Source: an uncultured Muribaculaceae bacterium (lineage in GTDB: Bacteria; Bacteroidota; Bacteroidia; Bacteroidales; Muribaculaceae). From it: DNA of 64,000 bases. Position 1 is the first letter of the stretch, and every line of letters begins with the position of its first letter. This document shows, in pieces, positions 55,554 to 64,000 of this stretch. The position numbers and the translations under genes are program-made. A model generated the notes under the pieces. The model saw only the letters and a program-made list of their open reading frames with translations, did no database searches and was not told where the DNA came from. Location of the stretch: NCBI GenBank assembly GCA_910584665.1, contig CAJUBL010000002.1, positions 1-64,000 on the forward strand, read 5' to 3'.

Positions 55554-56594
55554 ATGAATATGAAAAATTTTACTTTTACAATAACAGCGTTGATGATGTT
55601 CCCTATGCTGTCGTCGGCACAGCAGGTAGGCGGAGATCCGACAATAGACAGGACCTACTCTAACTGGTCCGGCCGGAACGCCATTTACGATCTGTCGATC
55701 GCCGGTCCTGATGCACGCACAGCATTGTCAGCAAACAAGGATGTCATTGTCAACAATCTTGAGAGCTGGAGCGAAGCCAATGGTGATTTCTCACGTTATC
55801 ATTGGCAGGGGGGCAGTGATGAGACTGTACTGAACACACCCGGCCTTGATGGCGGCCTGTGTCAGGACGGTGATAACGGTCAGGCATTATTTTCCATATA
55901 CCAGTCCTGGTGGCAGGGATGGGGGTGGATTGCTGTTAACCAGCAGACACCGGTGGATATATCCCATTTCACTGAGGATACCCACATTCACTTCGCAGTC
56001 AAGCCGCTTGCCGATGTGTTGCCGCAGCCTATGAATGTGAAGATGTTCTGTAATCCGAACGGTGATTCCGATCCCGGATGCATAAGGTTCTCGCTCGCAT
56101 CTGAAGATTTTCAGCCCGAGGGCAGGTATGTGGCCTCTTATCCGGTCATCGCCGGTCTGAAAAAAGGTGAGTGGACCGGTATCGACATAACGATCGGCGA
56201 TCTTGAGAAGATCCTTAAGGAAGCCGACGGGACTGCATCCATAGATTATGCCCGTTTTACCGGTGAGTGGAAGGGGCATGTCGTTCAGCTCAATACCCCT
56301 ATCGACGAGAACAACCAGAAGGTCAACGGTGCTCATTTCGCTCTTAACGGCATCTACTTCTATACTCCCACAGAAAATGCAGGTGTCGGTAATATACAGA
56401 CCGACCGTACATGTGAGATTGTCGTGTCCGATAAGACAATATCGGTTGTCGGTGGTGAGGGCATTGAGATCTGGTCTCTTACCGGCAGAAAGATGGCCGC
56501 TGCGGCAGGTTCCGTAATAGGTATCGAAAGTCTTGCCAAGGGTATGTATGTGGTCAGGGCCGCCGGCATGATCCGTAAAATTGTTCTGAAATAA
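55554..56594 (+). CDS. Secreted PUL 2 protein with T9SS-like C-terminal tail
   Basis: A 346-residue protein with signal peptide (MNMKNFTFTITALMMFPMLSSAQ). The body (residues about 25-280) is beta-rich and Trp-rich (SIYQSWWQGWGWIAVNQQ), suggestive of carbohydrate binding, with no catalytic motif I can name. The last ~60 residues (TCEIVVSDKTISVVGGEGIEIWSLTGRK...SLAKGMYVVRAAGMIRKIVLK) match the pattern of Por/T9SS type A sorting domains: a G-x-hydrophobic turn, LTGR, a GMYVVR strand and a Lys-rich end. This suggests type IX secretion or at least derivation from such proteins. It sits between the surface binder and the esterase. The body could be a surface glycan-binding protein. Confidence 0.7.
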   Translation: MNMKNFTFTITALMMFPMLSSAQQVGGDPTIDRTYSNWSGRNAIYDLSIAGPDARTALSANKDVIVNNLESWSEANGDFSRYHWQGGSDETVLNTPGLDGGLCQDGDNGQALFSIYQSWWQGWGWIAVNQQTPVDISHFTEDTHIHFAVKPLADVLPQPMNVKMFCNPNGDSDPGCIRFSLASEDFQPEGRYVASYPVIAGLKKGEWTGIDITIGDLEKILKEADGTASIDYARFTGEWKGHVVQLNTPIDENNQKVNGAHFALNGIYFYTPTENAGVGNIQTDRTCEIVVSDKTISVVGGEGIEIWSLTGRKMAAAAGSVIGIESLAKGMYVVRAAGMIRKIVLK

Positions 56595-56616
56595 TCAGAT
56601 ACTTTCCGGTAAGTCC

Positions 56617-58173
56617 ATGAAGAAGATATCTGCTTTTACGTTTCTTGTTTCAGTATTGTTCATGTCCGGTGCGCGTGCCGAGGTAGTACTGCCGCACATT
56701 TTTACTGACAATATGGTAGTGCAGCAGAAGTCGGCGGTACGGTTCCACGGTGAATCCACACCGGGTTCAACCGTAACAATACACCCGGGTTGGAGCAGGA
56801 AGCCGGTGTCTGTAAAAGCCGGTATCGACGGTCACTGGAATGCAGAGATGGCGACGCCTGAGGGGTCAGTCAGGGTATATGACATACGTTTCACCGACAG
56901 TGCCGACAGCATGACCGTGACATTGAATAATGTGGCGGTAGGAGAAGTGTGGCTTTGTTCCGGACAGTCAAACATGGAGATGCCCCTCGCCGGATGGAAG
57001 GACGCCAGGGTTCTGAACTATGAGCGGGAGATCGCCGCCGCCGGTTATCCGCAGATAAGGCTTCTGCATGTAAAGCGTCATACATCGATGGTGCCGCAGG
57101 AGATGCCTGAGATCGTAGGCGACGGATGGATGGTGTGCTCTTCCGAATCGGTGGCTGACTTCTCAGCCATAGGTTATTTTTATGCCCGCGAGCTTTGGAA
57201 TAATCTCGGAGTGCCCGTGGGCGTGATTGACTGTACCTGGGGCGGTTCGCCGGTGGAGGCATGGCTCAGCTATGAGACATTGGGCAACGCAATGGGTTTC
57301 AGGGAAGTGGTGGGTTCGTTCACCGGAGACAATATCACCGATGAATCAATGCGCGCCCATTATGCTTCGCTTCTCGAACGCGATAAAAACGGCGGGAAGG
57401 TTGTAGCCGGGGCCGATTCGGCGACATACGGCCACAAGACAGGTTTCCCCTGGTGTATCAGCGGGAAAACGTTCTACCCGGCCGAACTGTACAATGCCAT
57501 GCTTATGCCTCTGACTGCAATGACAATAAAAGGAGTGATATGGTATCAGGGCGAGAACAACGGTGACCGTGCGGCTCAGTATGCCTGCCTTTTTCCGCGC
57601 ATGATAAGCGACTGGCGCACACTGTTCAGGCAACCGGATATGCCTTTCTACTTTGTACAGCTCGCCAACTGGCGCGAGCGCAAGGATGTACAGCCGCATT
57701 CCGACTGGGGTTACCTGCGTGAGACTCAGGCGTCGGCGCTCCATCTGCCCTATACAGGCATGGCCGTAGCCATTGATATCGGCGAGGCCGATAATATCCA
57801 CCCGGCTAATAAGCAGGAGGTTGCCCGGCGGCTGTCACTCATTGCTCTCGCACGCGACTATGGCCGTAAAGTGGAATACGAAGCTCCGGAGTATGTGGAT
57901 TATACCGTAGAAGGGGATACGGCCTATCTTACATTCAATGCTACCGCATCGGCTTTCCGGCCGGTGGATACAATCGACGGCTTCATCATTGCGGGCACCG
58001 AGGGACGGTTCTATAAGGCCGATGCCCGCTGGGCCGGTGACCGTCTGGCCGTAAGCGCTCCCGAGGTTCAGGTACCTGTAGCCGTGAGATATGCATGGGC
58101 CGACAATCCTGCTGTCAGTCTGTTCGGTAAGGACGGCTTGCCGGTGGCACCGTTCCGCACCGACAACTGGTGA
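56617..58173 (+). CDS. SASA-family (sialate O-acetylesterase-like) carbohydrate esterase (PUL 2)
   Basis: A 518-residue secreted enzyme with signal peptide MKKISAFTFLVSVLFMSGARA. Its SGNH-type catalytic Ser is in WLCSGQSNMEMP near residue 115, the middle carries GVIDCTWGGSPVEAWLS, GVIWYQGENNGDR and FVQLANWRERK, and the DxxH pair is in GEADNIHPANKQEVARRL. The N-terminal and C-terminal parts form beta-domains. Despite the name, relatives remove acetyl groups from plant glycans such as xylan as well as from sialic acids, so the substrate should be taken from the PUL context (GH5, GH36-like, GH3). It starts 22 nt after the T9SS-tail gene and is part of the same operon. Confidence 0.9.
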   Translation: MKKISAFTFLVSVLFMSGARAEVVLPHIFTDNMVVQQKSAVRFHGESTPGSTVTIHPGWSRKPVSVKAGIDGHWNAEMATPEGSVRVYDIRFTDSADSMTVTLNNVAVGEVWLCSGQSNMEMPLAGWKDARVLNYEREIAAAGYPQIRLLHVKRHTSMVPQEMPEIVGDGWMVCSSESVADFSAIGYFYARELWNNLGVPVGVIDCTWGGSPVEAWLSYETLGNAMGFREVVGSFTGDNITDESMRAHYASLLERDKNGGKVVAGADSATYGHKTGFPWCISGKTFYPAELYNAMLMPLTAMTIKGVIWYQGENNGDRAAQYACLFPRMISDWRTLFRQPDMPFYFVQLANWRERKDVQPHSDWGYLRETQASALHLPYTGMAVAIDIGEADNIHPANKQEVARRLSLIALARDYGRKVEYEAPEYVDYTVEGDTAYLTFNATASAFRPVDTIDGFIIAGTEGRFYKADARWAGDRLAVSAPEVQVPVAVRYAWADNPAVSLFGKDGLPVAPFRTDNW

Positions 58174-58266
58174 CCGACGGCGGTTTTCAGCAACAATACT
58201 CTAAGTTTCGGATTTCACATTTTGTAATAAGGTTAAATTAGTTTAAGTAAATAAATCGACATTTTC

Positions 58267-59556
58267 ATGAAGAAATCAAATCTGTTATCACTGTTATTGA
58301 CATTGTCTGTATTACCTTTGTTATGGAGCTGTTCGAAAAGCGACGGGACATCAGGTGGCGACGAGCCGGCACCGGTCAACGTGAAGTGTGTCCGTGTCAA
58401 CGGCGGTGATCTTATCCAGCCGGACGGATCACATCTGTTTGTCAAGGGCGTGAATCTCGCTCACTGGCTTAACGCCGAAGGTTATATGTTTAATTTCCAG
58501 AAGCGTTCGGCCCACCAGATCGACGAGATGTTCTGTCAGCTCGTAGGACCCGAATACACGGCTAAGTTCTGGCAGGACTTCATAGATAACTTCATTACCA
58601 TCGAGGATATGAAGTTCATAAAGTCGACAGGAGTTAATACAGTGCGCCTGCCACTGCATTACAAACTTTTCACTGCCGAAAGCTATATGGGATCCAACGA
58701 TCCGGATTTTGGTTATGAAATTCTTGACCGCGTCATAGACTGGTGCAGACAGACCGGGATATATCTTATCATTGACATGCATTGTGCTCCCGGCGGAAAT
58801 GCAGGCGACAATATCGACGACAGTTTCGGATATCCCTGGCTGTTTACCAATGAGCACGACCGTAAACTGGTGTGTGACATCTGGACTGGTATTGCCGACC
58901 ATTGCAAGGGCGAATCAATAGTATTGTGCTACGAATTACTCAACGAGCCTATATCAGGTCACTATAGTGAGCTTTATCCCGAACTTCATCCCATGATGAA
59001 GAGAATCACGCAGGCTATACGCAAGGTCGATCCCAATCATATCGTAATGTGGGGCGGAGCTAATTACAATGAGATTTTCGAAGGAGTATTTGACCCGAAC
59101 GACGGGATATTCAATCCCAGGAGCAATGAATATGACCCCAATGTGATGTTCGCCTGCCATCGTTATAACGGAGACTGGATAGATCCGTTCGTGCAGTGGC
59201 GTGACAGGATCGGGCGCCCGATGGTGATGACCGAATGGGGGCATGGAACAACCGACCAGTGGCAGAGCGACTTTGCAAAAAAGATGCAGGACAACAATAT
59301 CGGTTACACTTCATGGCCATATAAGATGACTGGCCCGTGGGAATCATCTTATACGATGGTGGTTGAACCGAAGAACTGGGACAAGATCATTGAATTTGAA
59401 AAAGCTCCGCGTATGAACTACGAGGATATAAGGATAGCACGCGAGAAAGTAGGTCAGGATGTCGCCCGCAAGGCAATGGCCGACTACATCGAGAACTGCA
59501 GGTTCAGAAACTGTGTCCAGCTGCCGCATTATATCAACTCGATGGGATTGAAATAG
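58267..59556 (+). CDS. GH5-family endo-glycanase lipoprotein (PUL 2)
   Basis: A 429-residue lipoprotein (MKKSNLLSLLLTLSVLPLLWSC, Cys near residue 22). The GH5 (beta/alpha)8 barrel shows KGVNLAHWLNAEG, VNTVRLPLHYKLF, LIIDMHCAPGGNAGDN, acid/base Glu in ELLNEP and nucleophile Glu in MVMTEWGHGTTDQW. The DMHCAPGG segment resembles exo/endo-beta-glucan-active GH5 members more than mannanases, but subfamily assignment needs a tree. It would act at the cell surface to release fragments for SusCD. It lies 93 nt after the esterase gene and 30 nt before the GH36 fusion gene. Confidence 0.9.
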   Translation: MKKSNLLSLLLTLSVLPLLWSCSKSDGTSGGDEPAPVNVKCVRVNGGDLIQPDGSHLFVKGVNLAHWLNAEGYMFNFQKRSAHQIDEMFCQLVGPEYTAKFWQDFIDNFITIEDMKFIKSTGVNTVRLPLHYKLFTAESYMGSNDPDFGYEILDRVIDWCRQTGIYLIIDMHCAPGGNAGDNIDDSFGYPWLFTNEHDRKLVCDIWTGIADHCKGESIVLCYELLNEPISGHYSELYPELHPMMKRITQAIRKVDPNHIVMWGGANYNEIFEGVFDPNDGIFNPRSNEYDPNVMFACHRYNGDWIDPFVQWRDRIGRPMVMTEWGHGTTDQWQSDFAKKMQDNNIGYTSWPYKMTGPWESSYTMVVEPKNWDKIIEFEKAPRMNYEDIRIAREKVGQDVARKAMADYIENCRFRNCVQLPHYINSMGLK

Positions 59557-59586
59557 CTCATTTAAGCAGGCTTAGATAAGTAAGTC

Positions 59587-62500
59587 ATGAGAATCAGGAT
59601 ATCCGGGAATACAGGCTTAATCCGGAAGATGCTGTCGGTCGTGATAGTTTACGTTATGGTAGTCCATACAGGCAGCGCCATGCAGAAGAGTATCGGGACG
59701 GCCACAGTCGGCAATGTGACTCTTACATGTGATCATCCGGAGGGATGGCGGTTTGAATTGGGACAGCAGGCTGCCGACGGTCTCTCCGTTGTTTCAATCG
59801 ACATGACTGCCGACCGGCCGTTGCCTCCGCCGGCTTTCAGAGTCAGATTCAGAATTCCGCTGGGTGAGGCTGACTATCTGTGGAATGCCAGGGATGACGG
59901 ACGCTGTCAGCTCAGGCCCGACTGGCTCGGACAGTATGAGAGCAGTATAGCCTCGGGAATACCTCTATACACGCTTTTGAATGACAATAACGGCAACTGC
60001 CTTACCGTGGCAGTGGCCGAACCGTTCCGTCGGGTAGTCGCAGATATCGGTATTGTGGAAAAGGGAGCGTATGTCGGTGCTGAGTTCAGCTTCTTTACTC
60101 ATCCCGAAGCACCGATGGAGAACTATCATACAGAGATACTGTTTGATGACCGCAGGACATTCTATGCGGCGGCCATTGCCGATGCGACGCAATGGATTGT
60201 CGGCCGATGCGGGATAAAACCGGCTCCGGTGCCTGATGCGGCTTTTGACCCGCTGTACTCAAGCTGGTATAACTTCCATCAGAGCATTAACTCGGAAGAT
60301 ATCGGGGCCGAGAGCCGGATAGCCGCGGGATTAGGTATGAAAAACCTTATTCTTGATGACGGATGGCAGACGTCTGACACCAACGGCGGCTACTATTATT
60401 GCGGCGACTGGGAAGTCTCTCCCGACAAGTTCCCCGATATGGCGGCACATGTAGCGAAAGTACAGGCCGAAGGTCTGAAGTACATGCTCTGGTATTCGGT
60501 TCCTTTCGTGGGGCCAGGAAGTAAGAATCATGATAGATTCAGACACATGTACCTGACCGACAGAAACGACCGCAATGTTCTTGATCCGCGTTTTCCCGAA
60601 GTGCGTGAGTTCCTGTGTTCTACATATGAAAATGCATTGAAAAAGTGGAACCTTGACGGTTTCAAACTTGACTTCATCGACCAGTTTGTACTTGGCGATC
60701 ATGATCCGGCTGCGGCCGACTGTTATGCCGGACGTGACATAAAGTCACTTTCCGAGGCTGTCGATACTCTGATGAAAGAGATACGCAGGCGTCTGCAGGC
60801 TGTCAGGCCGGAGATTCTGATCGAGTTCCGCCAGAACTACATAGGGCCTGCCATAAGACAGTACGGCAATATGCTCCGGGCTAATGACTGTCCGGGCGAC
60901 GCTCCCGGCAACCGACGTCGCATAGCGTCTCTGAGGCTGACCTCGGGAAATACAGCTGTACACTCCGACATGCTCGAATGGAACGTGGACGACACGGCCG
61001 AGGAAGCCGCCAGACATGTATTGTCGGCGCTGTTCGGTGTCGTGCAGTATTCGATGCGGCTGAAAGAACTCCCGCCTGACCATCTAAGGATGATGAAGCA
61101 TTGGATAGACTTCTCCCGTATACACCGCAATACTCTGCTACGCTCCGACTTCCGTCCATACTATCCTCAGGAGGGCTATCCTCTGATTGAGGCCGAAAGT
61201 GATGATGAAATGATCATTGCTACATACAGCGGTGGCAACATTGTGACTGTGAAAGATATAGACAAGCCGGTATATATCCTTAACGTGACCGGTGCCGAAA
61301 GCATCCCGCTGGAACTCTCGCGCACACCTGTCAGGGCGACCGTGGTCGATACGTTCGGCAACGCCAGGGAGGCAGAGATTTTGCCTTCAGAGGGAATGAA
61401 CCGTGTGAATGTTCCATGTTGCGGCTATCTCCTGCTGGAGTTTGCCACAGCAATACCTGCTGAGGATAAAAGACAGGTGGTAATGTCTCTTGGTGAAGAA
61501 CGTGTGATAGTTCAGGGTATGAGGCCCGAGGAACATCTGTGGGGCCCATATCAGTTTCCCCGTCCCTATAATCTGGGTGACCGGCTGCTGGTGGCCGTAC
61601 ATGTTGAAAATGACGACATTGAATCGTATGGAGCCGAGAACAGGTGGTTTGAAAGTCGCGACAAAGGATGTACGTGGAAGGAGGTGCCGCCTATAGTCGA
61701 GGCGGAGTGCGGTCTGTTGCTTTCCAACGGCGAGAGGCTTTATTTCCCTCCGCAGTCGGGCATTGATGTAAGCAGTTATAAAATGACACCGATAGAATAC
61801 TATACGCCCGATTATGATTTCTCTGCCCGTTCGGCTCCGGGCACACTGCCTGTTCCCGACGGCATAACCTACTGGATGTGGAACACCGAGATACGGGCCT
61901 ATGATGCCGACCGTCTGCCCGATCCGCTATGCCGCAGGGAATGGGTCGCACTGCGTACACCTGCCGATGGAAGCACAGCGGTAGCTGATACTGTCAGTGT
62001 GGATTGGCCGAAACTTACACGGGTGGTACATTCACACGATGGAAAGCATATAATGAAAGGTGTTTTTCCCCGGGGTAATCTGAAGACAGGACCGGACGGA
62101 GCCATATGGGTGAGCGCATTCTCTGGTGAGGGACATATCAATCCTGAAAACGGCCGGTATTCACCCTATTATTCGGCCGAACTGTTCCGGTCTGATGACA
62201 TGGGCCGTACTTTTCATCAACGCGGTCACATGGAATATCCTGCTGACGGGAATTATTATCCCTACCTGAGCGGCGGTTTCTCGGACAGCGACTTTGAATG
62301 GATGCCCGATGGATCAATGGTGTGGTTTTTCCGTTCCAACTGGTTTGCGAGTACGGGCGAGGAATGGTCGCCGATGTATATGTCACGCTCCACAGATATG
62401 GGAGGCACATGGAGCAGACCGGTGAGATTCTCACGGCTTGGAACACTGCCGCGCCTCTGCCGGCTGAACTGTGGAACGACATTACTGTGTTACGCCCGTC

Positions 62501-62778
62501 CCGGAACATTCGTCCAGGCCTCTCTTGACGACAGCGGAACCTCATGGAGTGAGCCATTGGAGGTGATGACTGCCGGTGACCGCTCGTCACTCGGTAATGT
62601 CACTGTCAGCGGGAATCCCACTTTCCACCAGTGGGTGGGATCATGCAACAATCCCGAACTTATTGCTGTTGACGATACCACGGCATTGATATTTTATACC
62701 GATTTCTATTACCCCGATTCCTCAGGCATTAAACGTAAGACCGTGCTATGCCGTGAGATCAAAGTGAAAATTCAATAA
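59587..62778 (+). CDS. GH36-like alpha-galactosidase fused to a sialidase-type Asp-box propeller (PUL 2)
   Basis: A 1063-residue secreted protein with an N-terminal signal (LSVVIVYVMVVHTGSA). Residues about 35-210 are a beta-sandwich, and residues about 215-640 a GH36-type catalytic region: LYSSWYNFHQ, LILDDGWQTSD, FKLDFIDQF with likely nucleophile Asp362, and RANDCPGDAPGN with likely acid/base Asp434, then a C-terminal beta domain. From about residue 650 to the end a second module carries four Asp-box-like motifs: SRDKGCTW (about 690), RSDDMGRTF (about 868), STDMGGTW (about 936) and LDDSGTSW (about 980). These occur in sialidase-type six-bladed propellers, but the FRIP motif and arginine triad were not found, so the module may bind glycan or cleave something else. 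The fusion is unusual. Confidence 0.8.
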   Translation: MRIRISGNTGLIRKMLSVVIVYVMVVHTGSAMQKSIGTATVGNVTLTCDHPEGWRFELGQQAADGLSVVSIDMTADRPLPPPAFRVRFRIPLGEADYLWNARDDGRCQLRPDWLGQYESSIASGIPLYTLLNDNNGNCLTVAVAEPFRRVVADIGIVEKGAYVGAEFSFFTHPEAPMENYHTEILFDDRRTFYAAAIADATQWIVGRCGIKPAPVPDAAFDPLYSSWYNFHQSINSEDIGAESRIAAGLGMKNLILDDGWQTSDTNGGYYYCGDWEVSPDKFPDMAAHVAKVQAEGLKYMLWYSVPFVGPGSKNHDRFRHMYLTDRNDRNVLDPRFPEVREFLCSTYENALKKWNLDGFKLDFIDQFVLGDHDPAAADCYAGRDIKSLSEAVDTLMKEIRRRLQAVRPEILIEFRQNYIGPAIRQYGNMLRANDCPGDAPGNRRRIASLRLTSGNTAVHSDMLEWNVDDTAEEAARHVLSALFGVVQYSMRLKELPPDHLRMMKHWIDFSRIHRNTLLRSDFRPYYPQEGYPLIEAESDDEMIIATYSGGNIVTVKDIDKPVYILNVTGAESIPLELSRTPVRATVVDTFGNAREAEILPSEGMNRVNVPCCGYLLLEFATAIPAEDKRQVVMSLGEERVIVQGMRPEEHLWGPYQFPRPYNLGDRLLVAVHVENDDIESYGAENRWFESRDKGCTWKEVPPIVEAECGLLLSNGERLYFPPQSGIDVSSYKMTPIEYYTPDYDFSARSAPGTLPVPDGITYWMWNTEIRAYDADRLPDPLCRREWVALRTPADGSTAVADTVSVDWPKLTRVVHSHDGKHIMKGVFPRGNLKTGPDGAIWVSAFSGEGHINPENGRYSPYYSAELFRSDDMGRTFHQRGHMEYPADGNYYPYLSGGFSDSDFEWMPDGSMVWFFRSNWFASTGEEWSPMYMSRSTDMGGTWSRPVRFSRLGTLPRLCRLNCGTTLLCYARPGTFVQASLDDSGTSWSEPLEVMTAGDRSSLGNVTVSGNPTFHQWVGSCNNPELIAVDDTTALIFYTDFYYPDSSGIKRKTVLCREIKVKIQ

Positions 62779-62783
62779 ACCTC

Positions 62784-64000
62784 ATGATAAATCACATCAT
62801 CCCACCGTCATCTGTACTTTGCAGTATTGTGCTTGCCTTGGCCGGTTTATTCTCTGTAGCAACAGTATACGGTAAACCGTTGTCGCCGGAAGACAGTATT
62901 TTTGTCGCAGACCTTATGGAACGGATGACACTGAAGGAGAAGATAGGCCAGCTTAACCTGCTGAGTACCGGCGAGATTGTGACCACGAGCACTCCGAACG
63001 ATGACAACGCCACAGAGAAGATACGGCGCGGAGAGGTGGGCGCGGTACTCAATCTCCAAGGTGTCAGGAAGATAAGGCGGCTTCAGGAATTTGCCGTGAA
63101 TGAGACACGGCTTGGTATCCCGATGTTCTTCGGAAAAGATGTGATTCACGGGTATGAGACACTTTTCCCGATTCCGCTGGCGATGTCCTGTTCATGGGAT
63201 CTTGATATGATTGAACGCTCGGCGAGAATAGCCGCCATAGAGGCAGGCGCCGACGGCATTTGCTGGACTTTCTCGCCGATGGTTGACATATGCAAGGATG
63301 CACGATGGGGCCGTGTGGCTGAAGGCTCGGGTGAAGACCCGTACCTTGGTGCCGAGATCGCCCGGGCCATGGTGAGAGGTTATCAGGGTGATTCTTTGCT
63401 GAATAGCGACGAGATAATGGCATGTGTCAAACATTTCGCTCTATACAGTGCGGCCGAGGCCGGAAGGGATTACAACAGAGTTGATATGAGCCGCAACCGT
63501 ATGTTCAATGAATACTTTCTGCCTTATCAGGCGGCGGTTGAGGCCGGAGCATCGAGTGTGATGAGTTCGTTCAATGATATCAACGGAATCCCGGCTACCG
63601 CCGACCGCTGGCTGCTGACCGACCTTCTGCGTGGCCAATGGGGTTTCAGCGGTTTTGTTGTGACCGATAATACCGCTATAATGGAACTGCCGGTGCATAG
63701 CATCGGGGATATAGAGACGGTGACAGCCCGGGCTCTGCGGGCCGGAACCGACCTTGACATGAATTCGCAGGCTTTTACCGGCCAGCTGGAAAAGGCCCTT
63801 GCCGACGGCCTTGTCACAGAAGACGATATCGACCGGGCGTGCCGCCGGGTTCTGGAGGCCAAGGTCAGGCTTGGATTGTTCCGAGATCCGTATAAGTATA
63901 TCTCTGAGGAACGTGCCGCGACGATGATCTATACTCCTGAGCATCGTGCCGAAGCACGCCGCATGGCTACAGAGTCATTTGTTCTTCTTAAAAATGACGG
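62784..64000 (+). CDS. GH3 beta-glycosidase, 3' end outside the window (PUL 2)
   Basis: An open frame runs from ATG at 62784 (5 nt after the fusion gene stop) to the window edge, giving at least 405 residues. After a hydrophobic signal (VLCSIVLALAGLFSVATVYG) comes a GH3 N-terminal domain: MTLKEKIGQLNLLS, GIPMFFGKDVIHGYETLFPIP, SPMVDICKDARWGRVAEGSGEDPYLG, MACVKHFALYSAAEAGRDYN and GFVVTDNTAIMEL with the nucleophile Asp (VTDN in place of the usual SDW/SDH). This resembles BglX-type periplasmic beta-glucosidases. It is incomplete because the window ends in LLKND. It would remove terminal beta-linked sugars from PUL 2 oligosaccharides. Confidence 0.92.
   Translation, partial: MINHIIPPSSVLCSIVLALAGLFSVATVYGKPLSPEDSIFVADLMERMTLKEKIGQLNLLSTGEIVTTSTPNDDNATEKIRRGEVGAVLNLQGVRKIRRLQEFAVNETRLGIPMFFGKDVIHGYETLFPIPLAMSCSWDLDMIERSARIAAIEAGADGICWTFSPMVDICKDARWGRVAEGSGEDPYLGAEIARAMVRGYQGDSLLNSDEIMACVKHFALYSAAEAGRDYNRVDMSRNRMFNEYFLPYQAAVEAGASSVMSSFNDINGIPATADRWLLTDLLRGQWGFSGFVVTDNTAIMELPVHSIGDIETVTARALRAGTDLDMNSQAFTGQLEKALADGLVTEDDIDRACRRVLEAKVRLGLFRDPYKYISEERAATMIYTPEHRAEARRMATESFVLLKND

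Noticed and set aside
59587..62778. Functional sialidase in the C-terminal half
   Set aside because: Asp boxes alone do not give sialidase activity; no FRIP motif or clear arginine triad was seen.
32419..64000. The two GH3 genes as a recent duplication
   Set aside because: Their nucleophile contexts (SDWGA versus VTDNTA) and layouts differ, so they belong to different GH3 groups.
1..64000. CRISPR arrays, insertion sequences, tRNA genes, integrase or attachment sites
   Set aside because: None were found by reading; the only clear repeats are the two 29-bp boxes and the hairpins listed.

Overview
The window looks like a chromosomal segment of a gut Bacteroidales bacterium, most likely family Muribaculaceae (inferred from gene content, not from a marker-gene search). 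The basis is two SusC/SusD polysaccharide-utilisation loci (PULs), a hybrid two-component regulator (HTCS), an ECF sigma/FecR-type anti-sigma pair, DUF2723 and DUF1735 proteins, Bacteroidota promoters (TTG, about 20 nt, TAnnTTTG) and few purine-rich ribosome binding sites. I saw no rRNA or tRNA gene, CRISPR array, insertion sequence or prophage.

Positions 1-18956 are mostly housekeeping and envelope genes: an SDR oxidoreductase, a CBS-less SIS-domain sugar-phosphate isomerase, an LTA-synthase-like sulfatase-fold membrane enzyme, a PpiD/SurA-like foldase, an operon of DUF2723 glycosyltransferase, polysaccharide deacetylase and epoxyqueuosine reductase, prfB with its programmed +1 frameshift, a TPR lipoprotein, a Wza/Wzc-type export pair, and the G-protein chaperone MeaB.

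Positions 18940-44142 (minus strand) hold PUL 1. Its first operon runs SusC, SusD, DUF1735 surface protein, M60 metallopeptidase with BACON and F5/8C domains, GH3, Gfo/Idh/MocA oxidoreductase, and a HEAT-DUF1080 protein. A second operon holds another M60-like protease and two six-hairpin glycosidase-like enzymes. An HTCS gene follows. A nearly identical 29-bp box (26/29) lies exactly 30 bp upstream of a TATTTTTG -7 element before both operons and is the best candidate HTCS operator. Two M60 proteases point to glycoprotein (mucin-like) substrates. The Gfo/Idh plus DUF1080 pair suggests a 3-keto-sugar (oxidative) glycoside cleavage route.

Positions 44431-46264 carry a SemiSWEET-like transporter and an MscS channel, convergent on a shared terminator. 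At 46484-46757 a consensus promoter, several possible stems and a terminator define a probable small RNA.

Positions 46843-64000 (plus strand) hold PUL 2: ECF sigma, FecR-like anti-sigma, a SusC with an STN signalling domain, SusD, DUF1735/F5-8C protein, a protein with a T9SS-like C-terminal tail, a SASA esterase, a GH5, an unusual fusion of a GH36-like alpha-galactosidase with an Asp-box (sialidase-type) propeller, and a GH3 cut by the window edge. The SusC, SusD and DUF1735 proteins of the two PULs resemble each other, but the loci are controlled by different regulator classes.
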